Of a DNA stretch of 62,654 nucleotides, positions 35,528 through 43,358 are shown piece after piece. This stretch comes from Cypionkella sp. (GTDB lineage: Bacteria; Pseudomonadota; Alphaproteobacteria; Rhodobacterales; Rhodobacteraceae). Position numbers and translations under genes: made by a program. The stretch covers positions 1 through 62,654 of the forward strand of contig JALRIN010000016.1 in the NCBI GenBank assembly GCA_023255415.1, written 5' to 3'. Numbering within the stretch: the stretch's first letter is position 1; every line of letters starts with the position of its first letter. The notes beneath the pieces are model-generated. The model ran no database searches, had not been told where the DNA came from, and saw only the letters and a list, made by a program, of their open reading frames with translations.

Positions 35528-36303
35528 TGCGGGCTTTGGTGACGGGGGGCGGCAAACGCTTGGGGCGCGAGATGGCGCTGTATTTGGCGCGGCGCGGCTA
35601 TGATGTGGCGGTGCATTTTGCGTCAAGCCGGGCCGAGGCCGAAGCGGTGGTTGCCGAGATTACCACGATGGGGCGGCGCGCGGTGGCATTGCGCGCCGAT
35701 CTTTTGGTCGAAGCGCAGGTTGAAAAGCTGATTGCGACGGCGGTTCAGGGATTGGGCGGGCCGCTGACGGTCTTGATCAACAATGCATCGATCTTTGAAT
35801 ATGACAATATCCACACCGCCAGCCGGAAAAGCTGGGATCGCCATATCGAGAGCAATCTGCGTGCACCTTTTGTGCTGACGCAGGATTTTGCGGCACAGGT
35901 GCCCGCGGCTGGGCGCGATGCGGCGGGCGAGATCGTGGCCTCGGGGTTGGTGGTGAATATGATTGATCAGCGGGTGTTAAAGCTGACACCGGAATTCATG
36001 AGCTATACTTTGGCCAAGATGGGGCTTTGGGCGCTGACGCAAACTGCAGCGCAGGCCTTGGCGCCGCAGGTTCGGGTCAATGCCATTGGGCCGGGGCCGA
36101 CGCTGCAGGGCGCGCGCCAGAGTGCGGCGCATTTTGGCGCGCAGCGCGCGGCGACGGTGCTGAACCGCGGGGCGAATCCTGCAGATATTACCGCAGCCTT
36201 GGGTTTTTTCCTCGAATCCGTAGCGGTGACAGGGCAGTTGATTGCGGTCGATGGCGGCCAACATTTGGCCTGGCAAACCCCTGATGTTTTGGGTGTGGAA
36301 TAG
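35524..36303 (+). CDS. SDR family oxidoreductase, pteridine-reductase-like
   Basis: A 259-residue short-chain dehydrogenase. The cofactor motif is TGGGKRLGREM, the basic variant seen in pteridine reductases and FolM rather than the usual GxxxGxG. NNAS and YTLAKMGL (catalytic YxxxK) follow. It probably reduces a pterin such as dihydromonapterin or dihydrofolate, but this rests only on motif resemblance. The ATG overlaps the upstream stop. Confidence 0.82.
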   Translation: MMRALVTGGGKRLGREMALYLARRGYDVAVHFASSRAEAEAVVAEITTMGRRAVALRADLLVEAQVEKLIATAVQGLGGPLTVLINNASIFEYDNIHTASRKSWDRHIESNLRAPFVLTQDFAAQVPAAGRDAAGEIVASGLVVNMIDQRVLKLTPEFMSYTLAKMGLWALTQTAAQALAPQVRVNAIGPGPTLQGARQSAAHFGAQRAATVLNRGANPADITAALGFFLESVAVTGQLIAVDGGQHLAWQTPDVLGVE

Positions 36304-36416
36304 CGTTTCGGGCTTTGATGTCTCTGAGTTGTGCACTTTTTACAGTTTGTTCACGAAGCTGTCAGAAAAGCCGTTATTTTTCAGGGTGCTAGCGACTATA
36401 CTAATTATAAATTGTT

Positions 36417-36438
36417 TAATATCAATGACTTGATATTA
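36417..36438. promoter_or_regulatory. Perfect 9-bp inverted repeat upstream of uvrC
   Basis: TAATATCAA and TTGATATTA are separated by TGAC. The palindrome lies in a 310-bp AT-rich gap before uvrC (36304-36613). The rest of the gap holds the DnaA-box-like site described separately and no gene I can support. Confidence 0.55.
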
Positions 36439-36516
36439 TGCCTAAAAAATGTGCAAATCCTTGAAGCAGGTGAAAAACAAGGTGAAATCGGCGTTATCAA
36501 AATCTTATCCGCCAAG

Positions 36517-36525
36517 TTATCCACA
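36517..36525 (+). promoter_or_regulatory. DnaA-box-like site
   Basis: TTATCCACA matches the strong DnaA-box consensus exactly. Only one full match occurs in this gap, with nearby imperfect TTATC words at 36494 and 36505. A single box suggests DnaA-linked promoter control at most, or chance. Confidence 0.45.
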
Positions 36526-36613
36526 GAAAAAGTGGACAGATTTAGCCTTGCCACCCTGTCTTGATCATTGCAGCCAGAGGTAGAATCATCGACCCGCAGA
36601 GACTGTTCGAAAG

Positions 36614-38470
36614 ATGAATGAAAAGACACAAACCGGCCAAGAGATTATTCAGGGCTATTTAAAGCTTTTGGATGGCTCGCCTGGGGTCTACCGGATGCTG
36701 AATGCGGCCTCTGAGGTGCTGTATGTCGGCAAGGCGCGTAATCTGCGGGCGCGGGTTTCGAACTATGCGCGGGCCTCTGGGCATTCGGCGCGGATCGCGC
36801 GGATGATTTCGGAAACCGCCTCGATGATGTTTCTGACGACGCGCACTGAAACCGAGGCGCTGCTGCTGGAGCAGAACCTGATCAAGCAGTTGAAGCCGCG
36901 CTATAATGTGCTGTTGCGCGACGACAAATCCTTTCCCAATATTCTGATCAGCCGCGAGCATGCCTTTCCGCAACTGAAAAAGCATCGCGGCAAGCGCAGT
37001 GAAAAGGGGTCGTATTTTGGTCCCTTTGCCAGCGCGGGCGCGGTGAATCGCACATTGAACCAGCTGCAAAAGGTATTCCTTTTGCGCAATTGCAGCGATG
37101 CGATGTTTGAAAGCCGCACCCGGCCTTGTTTGCAATATCAGATCAAGCGCTGTGCAGCACCCTGCACCGGACGGATCGACCTTGCGGGCTATGCCGGGCT
37201 GGTGGCGGATGCCGAGCGGTTTTTGCAGGGCAAGACCACGGCGGTGCAGGCCAATCTGGCGGCGGAAATGGGGGCAGCCTCCGAGGCGATGGAGTTTGAA
37301 CGCGCCGCAGCCCTGCGCGACCGGATCAAGGCGCTGACACAGGTGCAGCAGTCGCAGGGCATCAATCCGGCGCGGGTGGCCGAAGCCGATGTGGTGGCGC
37401 TGCATCTGGAGGGCGGGCAGGCCTGCGTGCAGCTGTTCTTTATTCGCGCCAACCAAAGCTGGGGCAACCGCGATTTCTATCCGCGCACCGGGGCCGGGGC
37501 AGAGGAGGCGGAAATTTTGGAGGCGTTTTTGGCGCAGTTCTATGACGATAAGGAACCGCCAAAGCTGATCTTGTTAAGCCATGCGATCGAGAATGAGGAT
37601 CTGATCGTTGATCTGCTGTCGGAACGCGCCGGGCGCAGGGTTGAAGTGGCGGTGCCGCAGCGCGGCGAGAAGGCCGAGCTGGTGGAAAACGCGCGGCGCA
37701 ATGCGCGCGAGAGCCTTGCGCGCAAGATGGCAGAGGGGGCGACGCAGAACAAGCTGTTGGCGGGGCTGGCCGAGGCTTTTGATCTGGACGCGCCGCCGAC
37801 GCGGATCGAGGTTTATGACAACGCCCATATCCAAGGATCGGATGCGGTGGGCGGCATGATTGTCGCCGGAGCCGAGGGATTTTTGAAATCGCAGTATCGC
37901 AAGTTTAACATCAAATCCGCAGCCGGTGCCAATTCGGACGATTTTGGCATGATGCGCGAGGTGATGACGCGGCGGTTCGAGCGGTTGCTGAAAGAAGACC
38001 CGGATCGCAGCAGTGGCGCCTGGCCGGATTTGCTGTTGATCGATGGCGGTGCTGGGCAGGTTTCGGCGGTGGCGAGAATTTTGGCCGAGCTGGGTGTTGA
38101 CGATATTGCCATGGTCGGCGTTGCCAAGGGGCTGGACCGGGATGCGGGTAAGGAAGAGTTCTATCGTATCGGGCTGCCAGTGATGGCCTTGCAGCGCAAT
38201 GATCCGGTTTTGTATTTCATTCAGCGCTTGCGCGACGAGGCGCACCGTTGGGCCAATGGCGCGCATCGTGCCAAGCGGGCCAAAGCGGTTTCGGTGACGC
38301 CGCTGGATGATGTGCCGGGGGTGGGGGCAGTGCGCAAACGCGCTTTGCTCGCGCATTTTGGCTCGGCCAAGGCGGTGTCGCGGGCGGGGGTTTCGGATCT
38401 GATGGCGGTGCCGGGGGTGTCTGCTGCGATGGCGCAGGCGATTGCCGATTTCTTTAGCACCAAGGGCTGA
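36614..38470 (+). CDS. uvrC: Excinuclease ABC subunit C
   Basis: A 618-residue nuclease that makes both incisions in nucleotide-excision repair. It has the GIY-YIG domain (GVYRML, EVLYVGKARNLRARVSNY), the Cys-rich region (CLQYQIKRCAAPC), the UvrB-binding UVR motif near residue 215, the RNase-H-like domain (RIEVYDNAHIQGSDAVGGM and LLIDGGAGQV) and tandem HhH motifs at the C-terminus. The ribosome site is weak (GAAAG). A strong terminator hairpin follows. Confidence 0.96.
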   Translation: MNEKTQTGQEIIQGYLKLLDGSPGVYRMLNAASEVLYVGKARNLRARVSNYARASGHSARIARMISETASMMFLTTRTETEALLLEQNLIKQLKPRYNVLLRDDKSFPNILISREHAFPQLKKHRGKRSEKGSYFGPFASAGAVNRTLNQLQKVFLLRNCSDAMFESRTRPCLQYQIKRCAAPCTGRIDLAGYAGLVADAERFLQGKTTAVQANLAAEMGAASEAMEFERAAALRDRIKALTQVQQSQGINPARVAEADVVALHLEGGQACVQLFFIRANQSWGNRDFYPRTGAGAEEAEILEAFLAQFYDDKEPPKLILLSHAIENEDLIVDLLSERAGRRVEVAVPQRGEKAELVENARRNARESLARKMAEGATQNKLLAGLAEAFDLDAPPTRIEVYDNAHIQGSDAVGGMIVAGAEGFLKSQYRKFNIKSAAGANSDDFGMMREVMTRRFERLLKEDPDRSSGAWPDLLLIDGGAGQVSAVARILAELGVDDIAMVGVAKGLDRDAGKEEFYRIGLPVMALQRNDPVLYFIQRLRDEAHRWANGAHRAKRAKAVSVTPLDDVPGVGAVRKRALLAHFGSAKAVSRAGVSDLMAVPGVSAAMAQAIADFFSTKG

Positions 38471-38483
38471 GGTGCAGACATGC

Positions 38484-38514
38484 AAACGGGGGCCAGCTTG
38501 CGCGGCCCCCGTTT
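38484..38514. terminator. Bidirectional terminator between uvrC and cspA
   Basis: A perfect 11-bp stem (AAACGGGGGCC with GGCCCCCGTTT) and a 9-nt loop, with A and T ends. It lies between the convergent uvrC and cold-shock genes. Confidence 0.85.
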
Positions 38515-38544
38515 AGAATTCTAGTGGCTTTACGCCGCTCAGGC

Positions 38545-38751
38545 TTATGCCAAAGCGAGGTTGATCGCCGACTCGCGGCCGTCACGGCCTGCTTCGATGT
38601 CGAAGGTCACTGCTTGACCGTCGTTCAGCTGACGGATGCCAGCGCGCTCCATTGCGGAGATGTGAACGAACACGTCCTTGTTGCCGTTTGCTGGTGCGAT
38701 AAAGCCGAAGCCTTTGGTTGCGTTAAACCATTTCACGGTGCCATTAGCCAT
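38545..38751 (-). CDS. cspA: Cold-shock protein (CspA family)
   Basis: A 68-residue OB-fold protein with RNP1 and RNP2: KGFGFI and VFVHIS, plus GTVKWFN at the start. Such proteins bind single-stranded RNA or DNA and melt structure at low temperature. AGGAGA precedes the ATG. A long frame continues upstream but has no family similarity; that roughly 190-bp stretch is more likely a 5' untranslated leader, as cold-shock genes often have. Confidence 0.92.
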   Translation of the reverse strand: MANGTVKWFNATKGFGFIAPANGNKDVFVHISAMERAGIRQLNDGQAVTFDIEAGRDGRESAINLALA

Positions 38752-38951
38752 CGTGTGTCTCCTAAGTTTGGTATGCCATCCGCGGAATGCGATGACGTGG
38801 CTCAGTCGTAAAGATCGATAACTGAAGCCGTAAGGAGACAGATTTTTCGATAGATAGCGTTTCGCCCTGCCTACATGCGCCTTTTTTCGATTCGAAACAA
38901 GGGGCGGGGGGTGATTCCTTTTAGATCGGCGGTTTTTCCACATAAAAGGCT

Positions 38952-39012
38952 GGGGGCGCTGCCCCCGCTTCGCAGGGCGAAGCTCCCCCGGGATATTTAG
39001 GGACAGATGAAA
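38952..39012 (+). repeat. REP-like palindromic repeat, copy 2
   Basis: Two adjacent hairpins, GGGGGC-GCT-GCCCCC and GCTTCGC-AGG-GCGAAGC, are followed by the tail GGGATATTTA (38990-38999), five variable bases and AGATGAAA (39005-39012). The tail matches copy 1 near 34.49 kb. It lies in the gap between cspA and efp. Confidence 0.7.
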
Positions 39013-39076
39013 ACTTTGAGATAAGGTTTATGCAAAGCCCGCCGCAGCGGCTGCGGGCGGGCTTTGGGTTTCAGGC

Positions 39077-39643
39077 TTAGTCCTGGGCGCGGCCTTGGTA
39101 GGAGAGGTCTTCGGTGTTGATGACCACGCGGGTGCCGGCGCCGATATGCGGGGGCACCATGATGCGCACGCCATTGGTGGCGATGGCGGGTTTGTAAGAA
39201 GAGGAGGCGGTTTGGCCTTTGACCACCGGTTCGGTCTCGGCGATTTCGACCGTGACGCGCTGCGGCAATTCAAGGGCGATGGCGACACCGTCATAGGTTT
39301 TCAGATAGACTTTGATGCCATCGGTCAGGAAGGCTTTGTCGTCGCCGACAACATCGGGGTGCACCGCGAATTGTTCATAGGTGGTGGGTTCCATAAAGTG
39401 GAAGCCTTCGGTGTCTTCATAGAGAAAGTCGTATTCCCGCTCGTCGACGTTGGCTTTTTCCACCATTTCCGTGGTGCGCCAGCGTTCGGCGACTTTGACG
39501 CCGTCCGAGATGCGGCGCATATCGACTGAAGTGGTGGGGGTGCCTTTGCCGGGGTGGAAGTTTTCGGCTTTGAGCACGGCGTAGAGTTTGCCGTCCATCT
39601 CGACGACATTGCCTTTGCGGAGCGAGGAGGCGATGACTTTCAC
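39077..39643 (-). CDS. efp: Translation elongation factor P
   Basis: A 188-residue EF-P, which relieves ribosome stalling at proline runs. The modifiable lysine is in HPGKGTP (Lys33). The start is a GTG with AAGGA 7 bp upstream, giving the exact family length; the TTG-like starts further upstream do not. It is divergent from epmA, whose product probably attaches beta-lysine to this Lys. Confidence 0.95.
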   Translation of the reverse strand: MKVIASSLRKGNVVEMDGKLYAVLKAENFHPGKGTPTTSVDMRRISDGVKVAERWRTTEMVEKANVDEREYDFLYEDTEGFHFMEPTTYEQFAVHPDVVGDDKAFLTDGIKVYLKTYDGVAIALELPQRVTVEIAETEPVVKGQTASSSYKPAIATNGVRIMVPPHIGAGTRVVINTEDLSYQGRAQD

Positions 39644-39731
39644 GTCTGTTTCCTTGTTCTTGGGAGGCCCCAAGGGTAAGGGGCGCGGATATATCGGGGT
39701 GGCTTTAGCCTATATGACGGGAAATCTCCAG

Positions 39732-40769
39732 ATGGCTGATAAAAATAGCGCCGCGGCTTGGTGGCAGCCTGAACGGCATGTGGATCGGCGCGGGCTGCTG
39801 CTGGCGCGCAACCAGATCCAGGCGCGGATCAGGGCTTGGCTTGCAGAGCGCGATTTCATCGAGGTCGACCCTTCGGCGCTGGCGATTTCGCCGGGCAATG
39901 AGGCGCATCTGCACGGGTTTCGCACTGAGGCGATTGGCAATGACGGTCTGGGCCGGGCGATGTATCTGCACACCTCGCCCGAGTTTGCGATGAAAAAGCT
40001 GTTGGCTGCGGGCGAGCAGCGTATTGCCAGTTTCGCCCATGTCTGGCGCAACCGCGAGCGGGGGGCTTTGCACAGCCCCGAGTTTACCATGCTGGAGTGG
40101 TACAGGGTGGGCGAAAGCTATGAGGTTTTGATGGCTGATGTGGTGGCGATGTGCCGGATTGCGGGCGGCATGTTGCGGTTTCGTGGTGCGGTCTGTGACA
40201 CGGGGGTGGAGCCCGAGCGGCTGACGGTGGCCGAGGCGTTTTTGCGCTATGCAGGGGTCGATCTTCTGGCGAGTATTTCGGCCGATGGTGCGGTCTCGGC
40301 ATCGGTGTTGCGCGGCGAGCTTGTGCGGGTGGGGTTGCGGGTGGCCGAGGATGACACCTGGTCGGATATGTTAAGCCGTGTCTTGGGCGAGTTGGTCGAA
40401 CCACATCTGGGCATCGGGCGGATCACGATTTTGGACGAATACCCCGCCGCAGAGGCTGCCTTGGCGCGGCGGCACCCAAGGGACGTGCGGGTGGCCGAAC
40501 GGTTCGAGGTTTATGCCTGCGGGGTTGAATTGGCCAATGGCTTTGGCGAACTGACCGATCCGGGCGAGCAGCGGCGGCGCTTTGCGGCCGAGATGGACGA
40601 AAAGGCGCGGGTTTATGGCGAGCGCTATCCTTTGGACGAAGATTTTCTTGCGGCATTGGAGATTATGCCGGCAGCGGCGGGCATTGCGATGGGGTTTGAC
40701 CGGTTGGTGATGCTGGCCACGGGAGCGCCGCGGATTGATGATGTGATCTGGACGCCGGTGCCGGGGTGA
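39732..40769 (+). CDS. epmA: EF-P lysyl-ligase (class II lysyl-tRNA synthetase paralogue)
   Basis: A 345-residue protein made only of the class II aminoacyl-tRNA synthetase catalytic domain, without the N-terminal anticodon-binding OB domain of LysS. Motif 2 is AHVWRNRERGALHSPEFTMLEWY (shortened here) and motif 3 is GIAMGFDRL. This is the EpmA/PoxA/GenX pattern, which loads lysine on EF-P. Being back to back with efp supports it. The start is uncertain: an ATG at 39714 is also in frame. EpmB, the aminomutase partner, is not in the window. Confidence 0.9.
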   Translation: MADKNSAAAWWQPERHVDRRGLLLARNQIQARIRAWLAERDFIEVDPSALAISPGNEAHLHGFRTEAIGNDGLGRAMYLHTSPEFAMKKLLAAGEQRIASFAHVWRNRERGALHSPEFTMLEWYRVGESYEVLMADVVAMCRIAGGMLRFRGAVCDTGVEPERLTVAEAFLRYAGVDLLASISADGAVSASVLRGELVRVGLRVAEDDTWSDMLSRVLGELVEPHLGIGRITILDEYPAAEAALARRHPRDVRVAERFEVYACGVELANGFGELTDPGEQRRRFAAEMDEKARVYGERYPLDEDFLAALEIMPAAAGIAMGFDRLVMLATGAPRIDDVIWTPVPG

Positions 40770-40903
40770 GGGGGCTTCAAATGAGCCTATCTGGGCTTTG
40801 TGGCGCACGTTAGACGCCAGCGGTTTGACGCGCGCGAATTGAACATTTTTTCGGACGAACTCCTGATCTTATAAAACAGGTTTATGTTTGAAAGAGATAA
40901 TCA

Positions 40904-41122
40904 ATGCTGGAACTTAGGCCAAATTGTGAGTGGTGCGACACCGATCTTCCGCCTGACTTCTCAGATGATCGTATCTGTTCTTACGAATGCAGTTACTGTG
41001 CTGAATGTGTTGAAAACGTGCTTTATAATGTCTGCGCAACATGTGGTGGTTCGTTCCGCGCCCGATCAGGCCTATGGCTGCGCATTCACTCAATGTGGAC
41101 GCCGATCAAAGTGATGACCTGA
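40904..41122 (+). CDS. DUF1272 zinc-ribbon-like protein with an apparent 3' frameshift
   Basis: A 72-residue protein. The N-terminal LELRPNCEWCDTDLPPD, then ICSYECSYCAECVENVL and CATCGG match DUF1272, with all Cys pairs present. After CGG the reading frame gives no family match. In the frame shifted by one base the conserved RPIRP appears at about 41060, and the frame then runs to a stop at 41158-41160. This suggests a one-base indel near 41055. Function of the family is unknown. It stands alone in a 510-bp gap. Confidence 0.75.
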   Translation: MLELRPNCEWCDTDLPPDFSDDRICSYECSYCAECVENVLYNVCATCGGSFRARSGLWLRIHSMWTPIKVMT

Positions 41123-41288
41123 GCTCTGGGCTGCGAGATCTGCCGCCTGCATCGCGATAGGGTCAAGACCGACACCTCGCGTCTTTCATCGCGCCAGCTT
41201 ACTGCGAGGGGGGTGGGTAACGACTGATCCAGCAACTGCCTTAATTTTCGGCCTTTCGCGGCGGGGGCGCATCGGCTAGGACTTGGGC

Positions 41289-41954
41289 ATGAGATGGTCC
41301 ATTCCGAACATATTGACGGTCTTGCGTCTTTTGGCGGCCCCGGGTGTGGCTGTGATGTTTTTGTATTTCGCGCGGCCCTTGGCGGATTGGTTTGCGCTGA
41401 CGCTGTTTATTCTTGCAGCGATCACCGACTATTTCGACGGCTATCTGGCGCGGCTGTGGAAGCAGGAAAGCAAGTTTGGCGCGATGATGGACCCGATTGC
41501 CGATAAGGCGATGGTGGTGATCGCGATCATGGTGCTGACGGGCTATTCGGGGATGAACCCCTGGCTGATCCTGCCTGCGACGGTTATTCTGTTTCGCGAG
41601 GTTTTCGTTTCGGGTCTGCGCGAATTCCTTGGCGCTAAGGCGGGGCTTTTGCAGGTGACCAAGCTGGCGAAATGGAAAACCACGGCGCAGATGGTGGCGA
41701 TTGCGGTGCTGTTTCTGGGCACCGGCTTGGAATATCTGAACGGCGTGAAAATGCACGGCATGACGCCGGATCAATATCTGGACGCGGTTTCGGCGGGCTT
41801 GGCTGACCCTGTGCGCGCCTGTGGCAAGCGCGATTGTGCCAGCCTTGCGGGCGATGTCGGGCTTGTGCTGATGTGGCTGGCGGCGGTGCTGACCGCGATC
41901 ACCGGCTTGGATTATTTCCGCAAATCGCTGCCGCATTTGAAAGACGACACATGA
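41289..41954 (+). CDS. pgsA: CDP-diacylglycerol--glycerol-3-phosphate 3-phosphatidyltransferase
   Basis: A 221-residue integral membrane enzyme that makes phosphatidylglycerol-phosphate. The CDP-alcohol phosphatidyltransferase motif DYFDGYLAR...G...D...D is intact, with several hydrophobic segments. The start is an ATG with AGGA 7 bp upstream. A Cys-containing loop (CGKRDCAS) near the C-terminus is unusual but lies outside the active site. Its stop overlaps the moaD start (ATGA). Confidence 0.95.
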   Translation: MRWSIPNILTVLRLLAAPGVAVMFLYFARPLADWFALTLFILAAITDYFDGYLARLWKQESKFGAMMDPIADKAMVVIAIMVLTGYSGMNPWLILPATVILFREVFVSGLREFLGAKAGLLQVTKLAKWKTTAQMVAIAVLFLGTGLEYLNGVKMHGMTPDQYLDAVSAGLADPVRACGKRDCASLAGDVGLVLMWLAAVLTAITGLDYFRKSLPHLKDDT

Positions 41955-42199
41955 TCGAGGTGATCTATTTTGCTTGGCTGCGCGAACGCATCGGGGTGCC
42001 GCGCGAAAGCCTGCAGACCGAGGCGCTGACGGTCGCCGATTTGGTGGCAGAGTTGAGCGCGCGCGAAGAGCGTTATGCGCTGGCCTTTGGCGATCTGGCC
42101 TCGGTTCGGGTGGCCCTGGATCAAGAGCTTGCCGATTTTGCAGCACCGCTTGCGGGCGTGCGCGAGGTGGCGTTTTTTCCGCCGATGACCGGGGGCTGA
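41951..42199 (+). CDS. moaD: Molybdopterin synthase small subunit
   Basis: An 82-residue ubiquitin-like sulfur carrier. It ends in the required MTGG, the C-terminal Gly being thiocarboxylated by MoeB. It pairs with MoaE, encoded next. Its ATG overlaps the pgsA stop, and moaE starts directly at its stop. Its product is needed for the FdsA cofactor. Confidence 0.93.
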   Translation: MIEVIYFAWLRERIGVPRESLQTEALTVADLVAELSAREERYALAFGDLASVRVALDQELADFAAPLAGVREVAFFPPMTGG

Positions 42200-42640
42200 A
42201 TGCGGGTTGTCGTGCAAGCCGAGGCTTTTGACGCAGGCGCAGAGCTGAACGCCTTTTCGGCGCAGGCTGCGGGCGCGGGGGCGGTGGTCAGCTTTACCGG
42301 GCTGGTGCGCGACAATGGCGGGGCGCTTTCTATGATGGAGATCGAGCATTATCCCGGCATGACTGAAAAGGCGATTGCCGCGATGATGGATCAGGCCGCC
42401 GCGCGCTGGGCGCTGCTGGATGTGCTGGTGATCCACCGCTTTGGCAGGCTGGCGGGGGCGGATCCGATCATGATGGTGGCGGTGGCGTCCAAGCATCGGG
42501 TTGATGCCTTTGAAGCCGCCGCGTTTCTGATGGATTATCTGAAATCGCGCGCGCCGTTTTGGAAGAAAGAAATCTCGGCGACGGGTGGCGCATGGGTTGC
42601 GGCACGCGACGAGGATGAGGCCGCGCTAAAGCGCTGGTAA
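42200..42640 (+). CDS. moaE: Molybdopterin synthase large subunit
   Basis: A 146-residue catalytic subunit. It shows VVSFTGLVRD, LSMMEIEHYPGMTE, RFGRL and the Lys-containing SRAPFWKKE region. With MoaD it converts precursor Z to molybdopterin. The start directly follows the moaD stop. Confidence 0.95.
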   Translation: MRVVVQAEAFDAGAELNAFSAQAAGAGAVVSFTGLVRDNGGALSMMEIEHYPGMTEKAIAAMMDQAAARWALLDVLVIHRFGRLAGADPIMMVAVASKHRVDAFEAAAFLMDYLKSRAPFWKKEISATGGAWVAARDEDEAALKRW

Positions 42641-42644
42641 ATTC

Positions 42645-42663
42645 ACGCAGCCTCGGTCTGCGT
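42645..42663. other. Small hairpin upstream of the RAYT gene
   Basis: ACGCAG and CTGCGT are separated by 7 nt, just after moaE and before the RAYT gene. It could be a weak terminator or a REP remnant; it does not share the GGGATATTTA tail. Confidence 0.4.
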
Positions 42664-42700
42664 AAAGATTCTGTTAACCAGCCTGTGGCAAGGTTGGGGG

Positions 42701-43162
42701 ATGGAACAAAGCCCTTTGACCTCAGTTTATTTTACGGTTGCCCTGCGTCATGCGGGCGATGATCTTTTGGTTCTGGAAATGCCGCGCCTGCGGGCGGCGA
42801 TGCAGCTGACCCAGGGCGAGCTGCCCTTTGTGATGCCGGCTTGGGTGGTTTTGCCGGATCATTTGCACTGCATTTGGCAACTGCCGGCGGCGGATGCAGA
42901 TTTCACAACGCGCTGGCGGCAGATCATGAGGCGGTTTGATGTCAGCTTGCCAAAAGGCCCGCGGCGGCTGGCCCAGATTATGGGTGGCGAGCGGGGGATT
43001 TGGGCGCAGGATATTCTGGCAGAACCGATTGGCTCTGCGGGTGCCATGGCGCAGCGGATGGCAGATTTGGCGCAAGACCCGGCCCGCCACGGGCTGGTCG
43101 AAGATGCCTCCGATTGGCCGTTTTCGTCCTTTGCCCGCCGGGGTAATCTGGCTTTGGCCTAA
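42701..43162 (+). CDS. REP-associated transposase (RAYT)-like protein lacking the catalytic tyrosine
   Basis: A 153-residue Y1-transposase-fold protein. It has the HUH-type histidines in VLPDHLHCIW and the C-terminal RAYT ending HGLVEDASDWPFSSF. In typical RAYTs a Tyr precedes the NPxxHGL segment; here the segment reads RMADLAQDPARHGL with no Tyr. The only Tyr in the whole protein is Tyr10. It may bind DNA but should not cleave it in the known way. REP-like repeats lie 3.7 and 8.2 kb away. Confidence 0.8.
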   Translation: MEQSPLTSVYFTVALRHAGDDLLVLEMPRLRAAMQLTQGELPFVMPAWVVLPDHLHCIWQLPAADADFTTRWRQIMRRFDVSLPKGPRRLAQIMGGERGIWAQDILAEPIGSAGAMAQRMADLAQDPARHGLVEDASDWPFSSFARRGNLALA

Positions 43163-43216
43163 CCCTTGGAAGAGCCTTGCCAAAGCGCCTAACTTTGGGC
43201 AATTTGCGCGCAAGCC

Positions 43217-43235
43217 GTGGCGATGGCGTCGCCAC
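43217..43235. other. Hairpin after the RAYT gene
   Basis: GTGGCGA faces TCGCCAC with a 5-nt loop, preceded by the palindrome TTGCGCGCAA (43204-43213). It lies in the 196-bp gap before the creatinase gene. It may be a terminator or a RAYT-associated palindrome. Confidence 0.4.
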
Positions 43236-43358
43236 AAGGGGTTCTGGGTCTGCCTTTGACCTTCTTCGCTTGCAGGGCAACCTGCTTTCGTCCTGCACGC
43301 CGGGACCTTTCGGGGTCTTGGCTGCTGTCGGCCAGCCCCTTCTATGAGGTCTGAACCA

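Noticed and set aside
36504..36525. Chromosome origin of replication at the DnaA box
   Set aside because: Only one exact box occurs, and no origin-linked genes (dnaA, dnaN, hemE, parAB) are near.
36331..36564. Possible 77-residue protein in the gap before uvrC
   Set aside because: No ribosome site, no family and atypical composition. The gap is better explained as regulatory DNA.
38752..38943. N-terminal extension of the cold-shock protein
   Set aside because: The frame is open but has no similarity to the family, and a good ribosome site precedes the standard start.
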